NCBI GenBank assembly: GCA_004154925.1
Contig: QJNS01000224.1
Coordinates: forward strand, 1-64,000
Direction: 5' to 3'
Source: Monosporascus cannonballus
Lineage: Eukaryota > Ascomycota > Sordariomycetes > Xylariales
Length of the DNA: 64,000 nt
Every line of letters begins with the position of its first letter. The first letter of the stretch is position 1. Of the stretch, positions 13,201-23,507 are shown one piece after another. Below the pieces are notes generated by a model, which saw nothing but the letters and a program-made list of their open reading frames with translations, was not told where the DNA came from and did no database searches. The position numbers and the translations under genes are program-made.

Positions 13201-15002
13201 GACTCGCCAGCCTGCTTGCTAGCCTTAGCTTCGCCAACACTCCTGTTCCAACCACTCATAACCTCAGCATGGTCCGTTCCTAAGGAGGAGGACGTCTCTG
13301 CGCATCTTAACCCCGTTGCGGTGAGCATGTTCAGATATACTGTGCACTAAATAATAGCATGACAGGGCGCCGGCTGCAGCAGCTTCAATAATTATAGTAA
13401 AAGTGCATCCCATGAGGAAACACCGGGCAATACGACATCGAACAAGCTAGTATATCCTCTTACCGTAGTATTACACAGAGCCCACTGCAGCATCTTGAAA
13501 CCATTTAAATTTATTTACGTCAATTTCGCTCTTCCCCTCGCTCGCCCGGGATGATCTTCCGCAAGTGCACATTGGACCCCTTGCAACGTAGAATCGATAA
13601 CGCGCCAGCCGAATCGTCCTCGGGCCGCCGCGTGCGATTAACTACACTACACACAGAGATAACTAATAGATAAGGGGCGGCAGCAGGGTGGAAGAATCAA
13701 CCAACCCCAAAATCGACATCCGGATTCTTCGTGCGCTAGCTAGTTACTAGTATGACCGATGCGGCAGGCAGGCGGGAGTGAAACCGGGCTGAATAGGCAG
13801 GGCTAACTAGCCGAGTCTCTTCTACCTCTCAACACTAGCACTATCAGCAGCGGCAGCAGCAATTGACAAGCTCATGAGAACAAGATATTTGCGAGAGAGA
13901 TACGGCGCGGTGGTTCCAAGTTTAGGCGATAATTATATGGAATCGGGGGCACGACTAATAACTCACACACAATAACTTAGCAGAGATCTGCCGAAGCCCC
14001 GCGTTCTCCACCATTTTCCTCCAATACCACATACATCACTTACAATCTTCTTAGCGAATATTGGGCAGATCAAAATAAAGTTATATTTAGGTTCCTTTCA
14101 GTTTAACGCTGAATCATTTGTTTATTACTCCTTGACCGGACGTCTTGCGGTGATGTAGTGGTTATTCTGGTTTGTGTGCTAGTAATACGACTAAGCAAAC
14201 TGTCCAAACATTTTGAGGGGTTAGTTTGCATAGAGTCTGTACGCACCTCCTAACTTTAGAGGTAGGCTTCAAAGCCAAGCCAAGCCCAGCGTATATCACA
14301 TATGGTGAAACACGCATATGAGCCATAGCATGTATAATTGTCGTATTGCCACCAAAGTCCATTTACTGATGGATTTGTATTATTTGAACATATGTTCTTC
14401 TCTTTGTCAGGTTGGTCGGATAGAAATACCCTAACCCTCCTAACAGTGATTCCGGGTCTTATTCCATACACCAGGTATGGTGGTCTCAACTACTGAGACC
14501 AGTGCCTGCTGTGCTAAATTCCGTATTTATCTCCTTCTCTGGCGTCAGGGTATCGGCATACTTTTACGGTCAACATAGCAGCCGTTCAGTTGAGACGGGG
14601 ACTCGACTGCGCCTATTTGAATCCAAATCCATTCGTAGTAGGTCAGGAACCAATTACGCATTTTAGTGTAAGTTATATCTAGAGAATCATAGAGACAGAC
14701 ATGATAGATAAACAGGTAGGACACTACTCAACGATACAGGACAACCGAAAGGGTTCGATGCGATCTCAAATTAGAGAGGCAGAGAAGACCCCGCTCGGAA
14801 TAGCTTCAGTCGGGCGTAAAGTGGAGCTACCCGGCGGGAACTCCAGAGTAGCCGGTCACACTAAGATAAGGCCGCTGATAAGGATAGCAAGAGGTTGTCT
14901 CGTGAGCCTCGTTGGAGTAGCCACTGGAAGCACTAACGCTACTACTTCAAGGGTGACATTCGTAAGCGAATTATTAGTGATAGACATCAACGCAGGAGCG
15001 CT
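7201..15002. other. Gene-poor intergenic region
   Basis: Nearly 8 kb with no gene I can support. Open frames are short, mostly overlap on opposite strands, and lack recognisable motifs. The longest is 11902-12351 on the plus strand (about 149 codons) and I cannot connect it to a family. Base composition is ordinary rather than the extreme AT of the RIP block further on, so this is not a freshly RIP-mutated repeat. Old decayed repeats or a non-coding RNA gene cannot be excluded by eye. Confidence 0.4.
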
Positions 15003-15042
15003 CATAGAGAGAGAGAAAGAGAGAGACGGAGAGAGCTATAAA
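15003..15042 (+). promoter_or_regulatory. GA-rich tract and TATA-like box upstream of M18 gene
   Basis: A GA-rich tract (15007-15035) is followed directly by TATAAA at 15037-15042, about 160 bp upstream of the chosen ATG at 15204. The TATA-like sequence overlaps an earlier in-frame ATG at 15042. If this box positions transcription, the start site would lie downstream of 15042 and that ATG would not be in the mRNA. This supports the shorter protein. Confidence 0.5.
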
Positions 15043-15203
15043 TGCTAGCTCGAGTCTACCCGCGTCCTGGCCCGCGTTTGATCTACAATATTCGATCGAC
15101 CATCTCCACCTCGACTCCTCACTTCGCAGTAACTGTAGCGGCGACCAAAGCAATCCTTTCTTTGAACCCCTTCACTTGCTTCTACAGTTCTACCCCTAGC
15201 AAG

Positions 15204-16785
15204 ATGGCACCTCCAAAGTCAGCCCTGGACTTCCTTGACTTTGTCAACTCTTCGCCTACTCGTGAGTCGTCGACGTTGCCTCGTACCAGCATCTTCTACA
15301 TATGCTCGATGCCGTCCGCTACTAACCTTGTTTCCACTTACACCCGTAGCTTACCATGCCGTCCAGTCCTCCATTGCCCGTCTCGAGAAGGCCGGGTTCA
15401 CCAGTATTAAGGAGCGGGACAACTGGTCCTCGACTCTGCGGCCCGGGGGGAAATATTACACGACGCGAAACGGCTCCACCATCGTCGCCTTCGCCATCGG
15501 TTCGAAATGGAAGCCTGGCAACCCCATCGCCATGATCGGCGCCCACACCGACTCTCCCTGCCTGCGTATCAAGCCCGTAAGCAAGAAGTCCAGCGTCGGG
15601 TTCATGCAGGTGGGTGTCGAGACGTACGGAGGTGGGATCTGGCACAGCTGGTTCGACAGGGATTTGTCCATCGCGGGTCGGGTGTTGGTCAAGGACGGCA
15701 AGGGAAACTTCATCCAGAAGCTCGTCAAGGTTGACCGGCCCATTATCCGCATCCCGACACTGGCCATCCATCTCGACCGGTCGTCAGAGTTCAACCCCAA
15801 CAAGGAAACAGAGCTGTTCCCCATCGCCGGCATGGTGGCGGCAGAGCTGAACAGGACAGGGAAGACGGAGACAACCAAGTCTGATGCAGAGAATAGCCCC
15901 GAGGAGACCTTCCAACCGCTCAAGAACTTGGCTGACCGGCATCACCCGTATATCATCGAGATAATTGCGCTGCATGCGGGTGTTGAAGTCGACGATGTAG
16001 TGGACTTTGAAATGGTTCTCTACGACACCCAGAAGTCCTGTCTCGGTGGTCTGAACGAGGAGTTCATCTATTCGGCCAGACTGGACAATTTAAACATGAC
16101 TTACTGTGGCGTGATGGGTCTTATTGACTCTGTGAACACGACTAGCCTCGATGACGAAACCAGCATTCGGCTAATAACATGCTTCGATCACGAGGAAATC
16201 GGATCGACTTCTGCGCACGGTGCTAATTCTGATCTTCTGCCGGCTGTGGTGCGCAGGCTATCCATCCTCGCTGGCGGCCGTCGTGGAGATTCAGGCTCGG
16301 ACAAATCATGGGAACACATCAGCTCCGATCCAGACATCGACCTCACAACTGCCTTCGAGCAGACGATGGCCGTCTCGTTCCTCGTCTCGGCCGATATGGC
16401 CCACTCGGTCCATCCTAATTACGTGGGGAAATACGAGTCTAACCACCAGCCAGAAATGAACAAGGGTACCGTCATCAAGATCAACGCCAACCAACGCTAC
16501 GCCACCAACTCCCCTGGCATAGTTCTGCTACAGGAGACAGCCAGGCGCGCAGAAGTGCCTCTACAACTCTTCGTCGTGCGCAACGACTCGCCCTGCGGCT
16601 CCACTATTGGCCCAATGCTGTCCGCGAAGCTGGGCGTGCGCACCTTGGATTTGGGCAACCCCCAGCTCAGCATGCACTCAATCCGGGAGACGGGCGGAAC
16701 CTACGACGTCGACCATGCGATCAAGCTCTTCTCGTCTTTCCTCTCGACCTACTCAGAGCTTGAGGCTAAGATCTTCGTCGATTAA
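15204..16785 (+). CDS. Aspartyl aminopeptidase (peptidase family M18)
   Basis: Zinc aminopeptidase that removes N-terminal Asp/Glu; fungal family members act in the cytosol or vacuole. Exon 1 is 15204-15261 and exon 2 is 15350-16785, joined by an 88-nt intron (GTGAGT...CCGTAG, branch-like ACTAAC at about 15320). The join rebuilds a Pro codon in SSPTPYHAV. The product is 497 residues, usual for the family. The ligands expected for M18 are present: H85 in GAHTDSP, D265 in ARLDNL, E301/E302 in FDHEEIGS, D368 in SADMAHSVHPNY and H462 in SMHSIRETGG. The same frame extends upstream to an ATG at 15042, adding 54 Arg/Ser/Thr-rich residues that resemble a mitochondrial presequence, but a TATA-like box overlaps that ATG. 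No neighbour is functionally related. Confidence 0.93.
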
Positions 16786-17756
16786 GGGAAGTGCCTGGCG
16801 TTCAGATCGCAGCACACCTATATACTTAGGTAATTCAATGGCACATCCGCGTAAAGGGGTGAATCCACTCCTATCGGGGCTTCTTGAAACGGTCAACCTT
16901 ATTAAGTTTGCGTGAGAACGATGCGTAACGACTCCCGTGACGGGCAACGTCCAGAGAACGCCCTTAGATTTTACGGTTTTGAAGTTTGTCAGCTCTGTCG
17001 CCGTGGAGGGGGATCTAGCGTTCTCTGTTTTAATTTGGCCACCGTGATATCGGATCATGAGTGTTGTTCACCTAGCGCGATATAGGGTTCAAGAATCGAA
17101 ATAGCCTCCTATTATTGCCTTTGGCTCATCATTTACCTTCGCTAGAGTTTGGCAACCAACGTTTCCCTTTTCTCCCATGTCCTCACAGGCTTTTCTCAAA
17201 TGCACTCGCAGCGACCGGCTCGTACGCTCACATTTCATTGCAGCCCTCTCAAAATTATCTATTCCATCATAAATCTGCCCTCAAACTAGGAAGGGGTTTA
17301 ATAGGAAATATATGTGGTAAGCTTTTTATTTCTTTTACTCAAACTATCTACAAAAGCGGCGACCATCTTTCCCTTAGCCGTCGGGTTCCAGGCTTGAAAG
17401 TTTTGGTCTCCAGATGAATATCAACCTAAGACGACTTCGTCCACTTGAAGCTTTATATTCTTTGGTCAGCTTCCAGGTACCATCAGCACACTAGATGCTT
17501 TTCTTCTTTCTTCTGTCTTGTGTCAATCTTATGGTGGCCTCCGTCCAACCCATCGTGTTGTTCTGCGTCCCCCTTTAACCACTTACTCTTACACCTTGAA
17601 TCGAACACCTAGGCCGGACCCAGGGAACTGACGCGCCTGAACCATTAGAATGATCAATAATTTCCGGTACCATACATTCGTATCTTACCTACATTATAAC
17701 GGTCGAAATCCTATTCTCTTCGATACAAGTAGATCAGTCTTACTTGTAACAGCACC
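16786..17756. other. Intergenic, 3' of M18 gene
   Basis: No supported gene. It should contain the 3' UTR of the aminopeptidase and the upstream region of the next coding candidate. Short open frames here lack domain-like content. Confidence 0.5.
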
Positions 17757-19349
17757 ATGTCGCCAACCCAGGACGATCCAGCTTACGATGATCTGCCCCA
17801 AGACGATCCTCGAATCGTCATCGACGCCCCGCGAAGCACCGCAGCCGCACACGACCAAAGCAACGACGGCGACGGTGAACATCTTCGAGGATGCGTGCGT
17901 GCACCCGATCCGGCTGGACCCGCACATGAAGCCGCTGATCAAAGCGTACCCGTGCCGAATTTTTATCGTGACGTCGTCATTCCGCGTCGCCGACAATATC
18001 GACCCCTTCGAGAGCCTGCTGTCTCAGACGGAGATAGCGTAGACGCCGCTGGCGAGGCGGGTCTTCCTGGCCCTTCTACCCGGGGAGGTGCGACCTGGCC
18101 AATCCGCGATGGAGTGGACGAAGGTCAGCCCGGTCATGGTGACCTCCGTGGGGCTCCCGATGGTGCCAGCCGAGACGCCACAGGTTCGCCAGTAGCCAGG
18201 CCTCTCGGCTGTCCGTCCATATCCGGCTTTGGTCCCGCAGCACTCAGACTGTCCCCCTGCTCTGGTCACAGCGGTAAGGGCGCAACGGCTGGGCCATCGA
18301 CGGCACCGCAGGGGCATATAGGCACAGCCCCGCCAAACGCGCCCCGTAGCCCTCGCGGATGGCGAGCGGATTCGCCCATGCGACCGAATCCCAACGGGCC
18401 GCCTAATAACCAAGGTAATAGAGGTGAAAGGTAAGTGGTATAGGCTTTGATAAATGGGATAATCAGTCACTTGACGATTATTCAACCCCCTGCACCTATC
18501 GGATAGCTGGATATCGTGCTAAATTTTCCAATCAGCTCCTCTAGGCCAATCGTTAATTGCAATCAGGTCTCAGGAAGTAGTGACGACCACCCGTCGTTAG
18601 CCGGCCGCACACCCCCCCGTCCACCCGTTCCTCTTCCCGCCAGCCCCGGCAACTATTCCCTCCCCAGCCCAGACAATTATCTTCCCCCGGGCTTCGCCGA
18701 CCGCTATTTCGTCGTCCAGGCGATAAGTGACCCCGACCCCACAAGCCAAACGGACCCTGCCGTTCAAGACCACTTTGACGATGGCCCGGGCGGCGATCTG
18801 TTCGACGCGGATCCCGATTTCGTGGGGTTCAAAACCTACGTAAACCGGCACATACAGGGCTTGGGAATAGAGCCCACGAGTCTTCTTCCAGCGGACAACT
18901 GGCGGCCGGTGACAAGGCGGGCGTGCCTGTTTTACCGCTGGCTCCTCAGCAGGAACGAGTGGCCGTATGGTTCCAAGCTCCCCGGGTGCGTGTGCGAAGA
19001 GTGTCGCTGTCGCGACTGCCTGTACTCCTCATCCCGCTGCCTCGCACACCCCCTCCCCCGGGCCGTGCAACCGCCCCGGCCATGGCGTGCTCGAAGCAGC
19101 GTATACCTGGCGGTATTGAACCCCCGCGTACCTAGTCCATTTCACTTCGCCATGACTCTTCCCAGCGTCGTCCATGATAGGACGCTAAGAGGCCTCGTGG
19201 CCGGCAGCTTGCCAGAGCCGCCGCCTCGCAGCCCGAACCAGGCCGCCGCGCTTCAGGCGAGCCGGGACGGCGTCTTCGGCCACATCGGGGACCGGTTGGA
19301 ACGACGACGTCCGCGCCAAGGTGGCCGGGAGAGGCGGGACGAAACCTGA
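17757..19349 (+). CDS. Hypothetical protein, gene model uncertain
   Basis: GC-rich coding-like region that I do not recognise. One model starts at ATG 17757 (context CACCATGTC), runs to a GTAAGT donor at 18431, and resumes after an AG at 18580 in frame to the stop at 19349. It would encode a Pro/Asp-rich protein with a Cys cluster (CVCEECRCRDC) near the middle of exon 2. The second exon looks genuinely coding, with mostly G/C third positions. Between about 17790 and 18205, however, a different plus frame has the stronger third-position G/C bias. That frame could start at ATG 17788, stops at TAG 18041-18043, then stays open to about 18205. The minus strand is also open there. Either there is another intron or the gene is frameshifted or broken. 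Function unknown. Confidence 0.3.
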
Positions 19350-19375
19350 GCCGAAGCCAGAGATGGAGCTGGAGG

Positions 19376-19466
19376 TGGGGGCGAAGACGTAGAAGAGGAA
19401 AGAGAGAAGAAGAGGGAGAAGAGAAAGGAGAGGAGGAGGAGGAGGAGGAGGAGAGGACGGGGGGCA
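19376..19466. repeat. Polypurine tract with (GAG)n core
   Basis: About 90 bp of almost pure purine on the plus strand, centred on an uninterrupted run of GAG/AGG units, just after the stop of the preceding coding candidate. Such mirror-like purine tracts can form triplex DNA. On the minus strand they yield spurious Pro/Ser-rich open frames. Confidence 0.85.
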
Positions 19467-20969
19467 AAAAGGGTATAACGGCGACAAGAAGGGCAAGCAA
19501 CGAGCCGTCTAAGGGGTTGCCGCTAGAAGGGCCTTTTCGTTTACCAGCTGCTCCCACCGACGTAGCCGCCGTTACGGATGAGGTGGTTTTAGCGCCGCTC
19601 TCATATTTCGTCGTAGTGCATGGTGGTTGCCGTACGATGCTAGGTGTTGGCGGATCAGGCGCCTTATCTCACCTTTGTATACGTTTCACATGCGACAGCA
19701 TCTCGGGGCAGCTAGGTCTGGATATGCTGTTAGTCTCTTATTTACATATATCAAAAAAAAAATACATGGCTTGAAACTGGTGAGCGAGCAAAACGATAAT
19801 TCCATTTAAAGCAATAATTAAATACAATAACCGTATACCATTTGCCCCTGCCGAAAGAGAATACAGCCGTGTGCCGGATCCCATCATAATTGTAGGATCC
19901 TTCTTGAACGATATAATGCTTCCTTGTACCGGTTCATTCTCGAGAGCAGGTACCTATCCCGTGGCAGTCTCGACGGCTTTCGAACCACATGCCCCTATTT
20001 GCGAAGGTACGGCCAGGCGTCTCAGATTTCGGTGCTGATAGGTACCGCATGCGCTCATTCCGCACCGCAATACAAGGACAACAGCCACAGCTGTAAAGGA
20101 CAGCCGTGCGGCATGCCGCTACTCCTGGATCCCTGCTCTTACCCATGTTAAGAAAACGGGGTCGTTCGGGGGCACTCGGGAGACATATGACAAATACTGG
20201 GTCGCTGGAAGCTAGATAGGAATACAAGGTATAAACCGAGTCCCTGTTGATTCCTGAACCTCACAACTCTCGATTTGCGGGGTTCTTCGCTGAGATTTAT
20301 ACCCGCTCACTCCTGCCACTATATCCTTTGCAATAAGGTTATTGCCGGCTCCAGCTAACTATCGTTGAAAACCCTAACAACCTCGCGTCGGCTTGAGGTT
20401 CTAAGGGAGGAAGGCTACGGTGCCTCAACTATGAACAATTAGTCTTTCAGGCGCTTCGTGCGGTTGTCCCAGGGTTTATCGGGGTTTCTCGTTGCCACGA
20501 TATAGCCAGACGTCGAGGGAAAGCTGAACGCCGGGCTTTAGGACAATCAAAAGGGGAGGTTAGGGTAACCTAGATACCGAGACTAGGAACACTCAGCACC
20601 AGAGCACGAGTTTTGCTATATCTGCCTTGGTTTGAGGACCTTTACCCCGTGCGAGTCTATCTGCGAACACGAGCACGAGCCAGTACAAGACAGATTGAGT
20701 GAGTCCGATGAGTCCGTCTGCGAGGTCTTACACGATTCGGGATTCATACATCAGGGGTGTTATAGGATAGGACCCTGCAGCATACGTGGTCTTTGCCATT
20801 TCCCTAGAGATGTCAAGCCTCCCGTCATGCTGCGTGGAATGCCCAGCGAGGCGATTACGCTCACAAGGCGTACCTAGACCATGTAGACCATACTTTGCAT
20901 CTTGCCTAGCTGGGAGGACGATAAGTTCGGGGTGCTAATACATTTCCTCCATGCAAGTTACTGTCCGCC
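19467..20969. other. Intergenic
   Basis: No supported gene or RNA. Short open frames on both strands, for example 20632-20877 plus, show no recognisable motif. Confidence 0.45.
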
Positions 20970-22294
20970 TCATTTTATACTCTCCATTACAAAGTAGATG
21001 TTCCACCAAAGCTTCGGCTTGTTAACGCACTTCCCAGTTCCAATGCGGGCACTAGTGGTCTCAGAAATGCAGACAATTCTAATAGGAAAATCGATCTCGG
21101 CGTCCCGTGCTAATCTAGCAAGGCCATTTAATATTTCGGCTATCGCTTTCAACTCCCCGGGAGTGAACAACACGGAATCTGGATCCCGGAAACGGAAAGG
21201 CCGCAACAAGCCGTCAAAATCTACTAGGACCAATCTTCTCACGGGAAGGGTTGATTTGCATAGAGCAACAACAGTCTTGACGAAGAGTTCTAACGACTTG
21301 ATATCTCCAAGCGGGGCGTATTCATCGTAGGGCCAATATTCCATGATTAATGTGTGCTGCTCAGGGCCATGGAATAGGCGCAGCGCGGCTTGCGCCAGAT
21401 TATACGCTAAGTTCCACGAGCAAGTGTCGAGGGGTTCGAGGTCCGGGTAAGCCGAGCTGTCGGAAGAGAGAGCTATGTCAGACATTCCTTCTAGCATTCC
21501 CAGCTCGATCCGACAGAGAGGGAATCTCTGGTGGGCGAGCACCTGGAAAAGCGACTTGAACGTGAAAGGATGATAACGCGTGGGCAGAGGGTTTTCTCGG
21601 ACGGCGTCGGTAATGGAAAAGCACTTCAAGGGCACAGGGCCATCGGAGGAATGAGCTAGAGCTCGTGGACTGTAGTAGTATTTGTATACTCGGATATGGG
21701 TAAGTGGAGCAGCTCCAACTCTGTCCTACGTGGTGGCTGCGAGCGAGATGTTCCAGTGAATGGCGAGTACGTATAGATGCTTCAACAAACGGAAATTTAA
21801 CAGGAGTACACGTACTGGGCCGATTGGCGGAAGGCGCTCTCATCGTCAGCTTCAAAGACATAGGCCAGTGTTAAGCTTCTTATCGTTGGCGAGTTGATCT
21901 CTTGAGAAATCCTAGCTAGTAAATCTCCTCGGACATCAGGGATGGTGAGGTGATGCAATTGTAGCGTGCATTTCCTAATATTCGCAAATAAACTCCGTGT
22001 TAACATCCATGGTGGAATCCCACTAACGGTGAGCTGGCGGACATTGGGGAGCAATGCGACGATGCTCTCTGCTGTGCTCGGGTCAGCAGAGCAGCGTCGT
22101 GACAAGCGGTCGCGTTTGATCCAAGAGTCAAGCTTGATCCCAAGGAAGCGACAATGGCCCGCAACGACTGAAGACGCTATGAAGGACCGATGCAAAAGGA
22201 TAGCCGGGGTGTTTGGCGGATTGAGCTCTAACTCAAATGCTTCGTAAAGAAAGCACCGGCCAACCCGACATAGGCGTCGGCATGAGAACATCAT
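20970..22294 (-). CDS. F-box/LRR-like hypothetical protein
   Basis: Two predicted minus-strand exons, 22294-21816 and 21720-20970, are joined by a 95-nt GT-AG intron in phase, giving about 409 residues. The start (two tandem ATGs) is followed by SCRRLCRVGRCFLYEAFELEL, which resembles the end of a fungal F-box region. LRR-like segments follow (LLPNVRQLTVSGIP, LHHLTIPDV, IRSLTLAYVFE). Fungal proteins of this kind recruit substrates to SCF ubiquitin ligases. The canonical LP-x-E F-box start is not visible, so either an upstream exon is missing from this model or the gene is truncated. The class is inferred from pattern only. Another LRR-like fungal protein is possible. Confidence 0.42.
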
Positions 22295-23507
22295 AGCTAT
22301 TAGGTATCGGCGGTAAGATATATCTTGGCCCCATGTTGTTGAGGGGCGGCAGGAGTGGCATGCGTCATAAAAGGCTCGTCAGGCGGCGTGAGGACGTACG
22401 GTCTGGAAGATGGCGGTTTCATGGGGGCCTGCAAGTCGATGGTGACCAGCTGCTGTGTTTCGGAGGCGCCCAGGGGCGTTTGTCGGAGTCTTTTGGGCCA
22501 CCAAGGCATTGTGGTCCTTCGGGCACTATTGAAGCTGATGGACGAAAGAAAGGCATTGACACACCCGAGGGCATTAGATCAGAATCGTTGACAGACGACA
22601 TCCATCCGTCAGGCAGAGATGTAGACTGTTCATGCTGCTATGTTGAAGGAAGTTTGGGACGGGACGGACTTGGTCTGGATAAGCCAGTAGTTAGGTAGGT
22701 AGCGAGAGGGGAAGGGGAAGGGGAAGGGGAAGGGGAAGAAAACTGCTGTGGTGGCTCTCCTAGGCCTGGGAGAGAGGATACATGGATGACGCCTTTCAGT
22801 TTCATGCAGTTATCTTGGAGGTAGGTATCTCGTCTCACCGCCTGCTCTTTGCTTAAAGGGGAGCCTTCCGTTGAGACGTCGTCATCCTTTGCCAAGACCT
22901 TGTCGTATAGATTTTGCGTGGGCTAGCAAGACAGGAGGCGATAAAGACAGGCGGACACATTTGAGGTTGGAAAATCGCTGGTAGATGCCGAACCTGTCTA
23001 TTACAATATCTGATTGTTTCAAGGTCGTACCCATCCTGGGGAATGTCACCTAGCGGAACTTGATTTGCATAGGAAGACTGCAATGGGGCAATATAATATC
23101 TCTAGACGCACAACAATGTAAGGGGAATCTATGACTTTGGCAGTCCAGCCCAATACGGCGATGGATATTGATTACAGGGCCTCCCGCACATTTGCCATAG
23201 TTTTGCTGGTACTGATGTCCCTGGCTGTTCTGACACACAGCACATGCCTAGGTCACTGTAATATCTCAACAATAGTTTAATTGAAGGATTCACATATCCA
23301 TGCGATGAAATTCTCAAATCCTTCAAGTTATTTCCCCCTAATTCTCTTTAGAAGCCCGCTTCAGGTGTGGATATATCTTTCTGAATCAGGCCCAACTCCA
23401 AGATTATGCAATACTACAGAACTAAACCCCTCAAATACTATCTATCCGTACTCCTTTCTACGCTGGTAAAGGTTCTATCATTTCTGCCTAACCTACTGCG
23501 GTCTGTT
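22295..23507. other. Intergenic between F-box-like gene and exportin-T
   Basis: No gene is supported with confidence. Minus-strand open frames at 22300-22509, 22419-22601 and 22638-22895 may include 5' exons of the F-box-like gene, but no consistent splice path was found. A GGGGAA microsatellite lies at 22708-22738. Confidence 0.35.
22708..22738. repeat. (GGGGAA)5 microsatellite
   Basis: Five tandem GGGGAA units. On the minus strand it encodes a Ser-Pro repeat in an unsupported open frame. G-rich spacing of this kind can form a G-quadruplex. Confidence 0.9.

Noticed and set aside
15322..15923. Minus-strand frames opposite the M18 gene
   Set aside because: They lie opposite a fully conserved peptidase and arise from its G/C-rich third positions.
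19132..19557. Minus-strand Ser/Pro/Leu-rich protein
   Set aside because: It is the translation of the polypurine (GAG)n tract and the antisense of a GC-rich exon.
22638..22895. Ser-Pro repeat protein on the minus strand
   Set aside because: The repeat is the translated GGGGAA microsatellite and the surrounding frame has no splice-consistent continuation.
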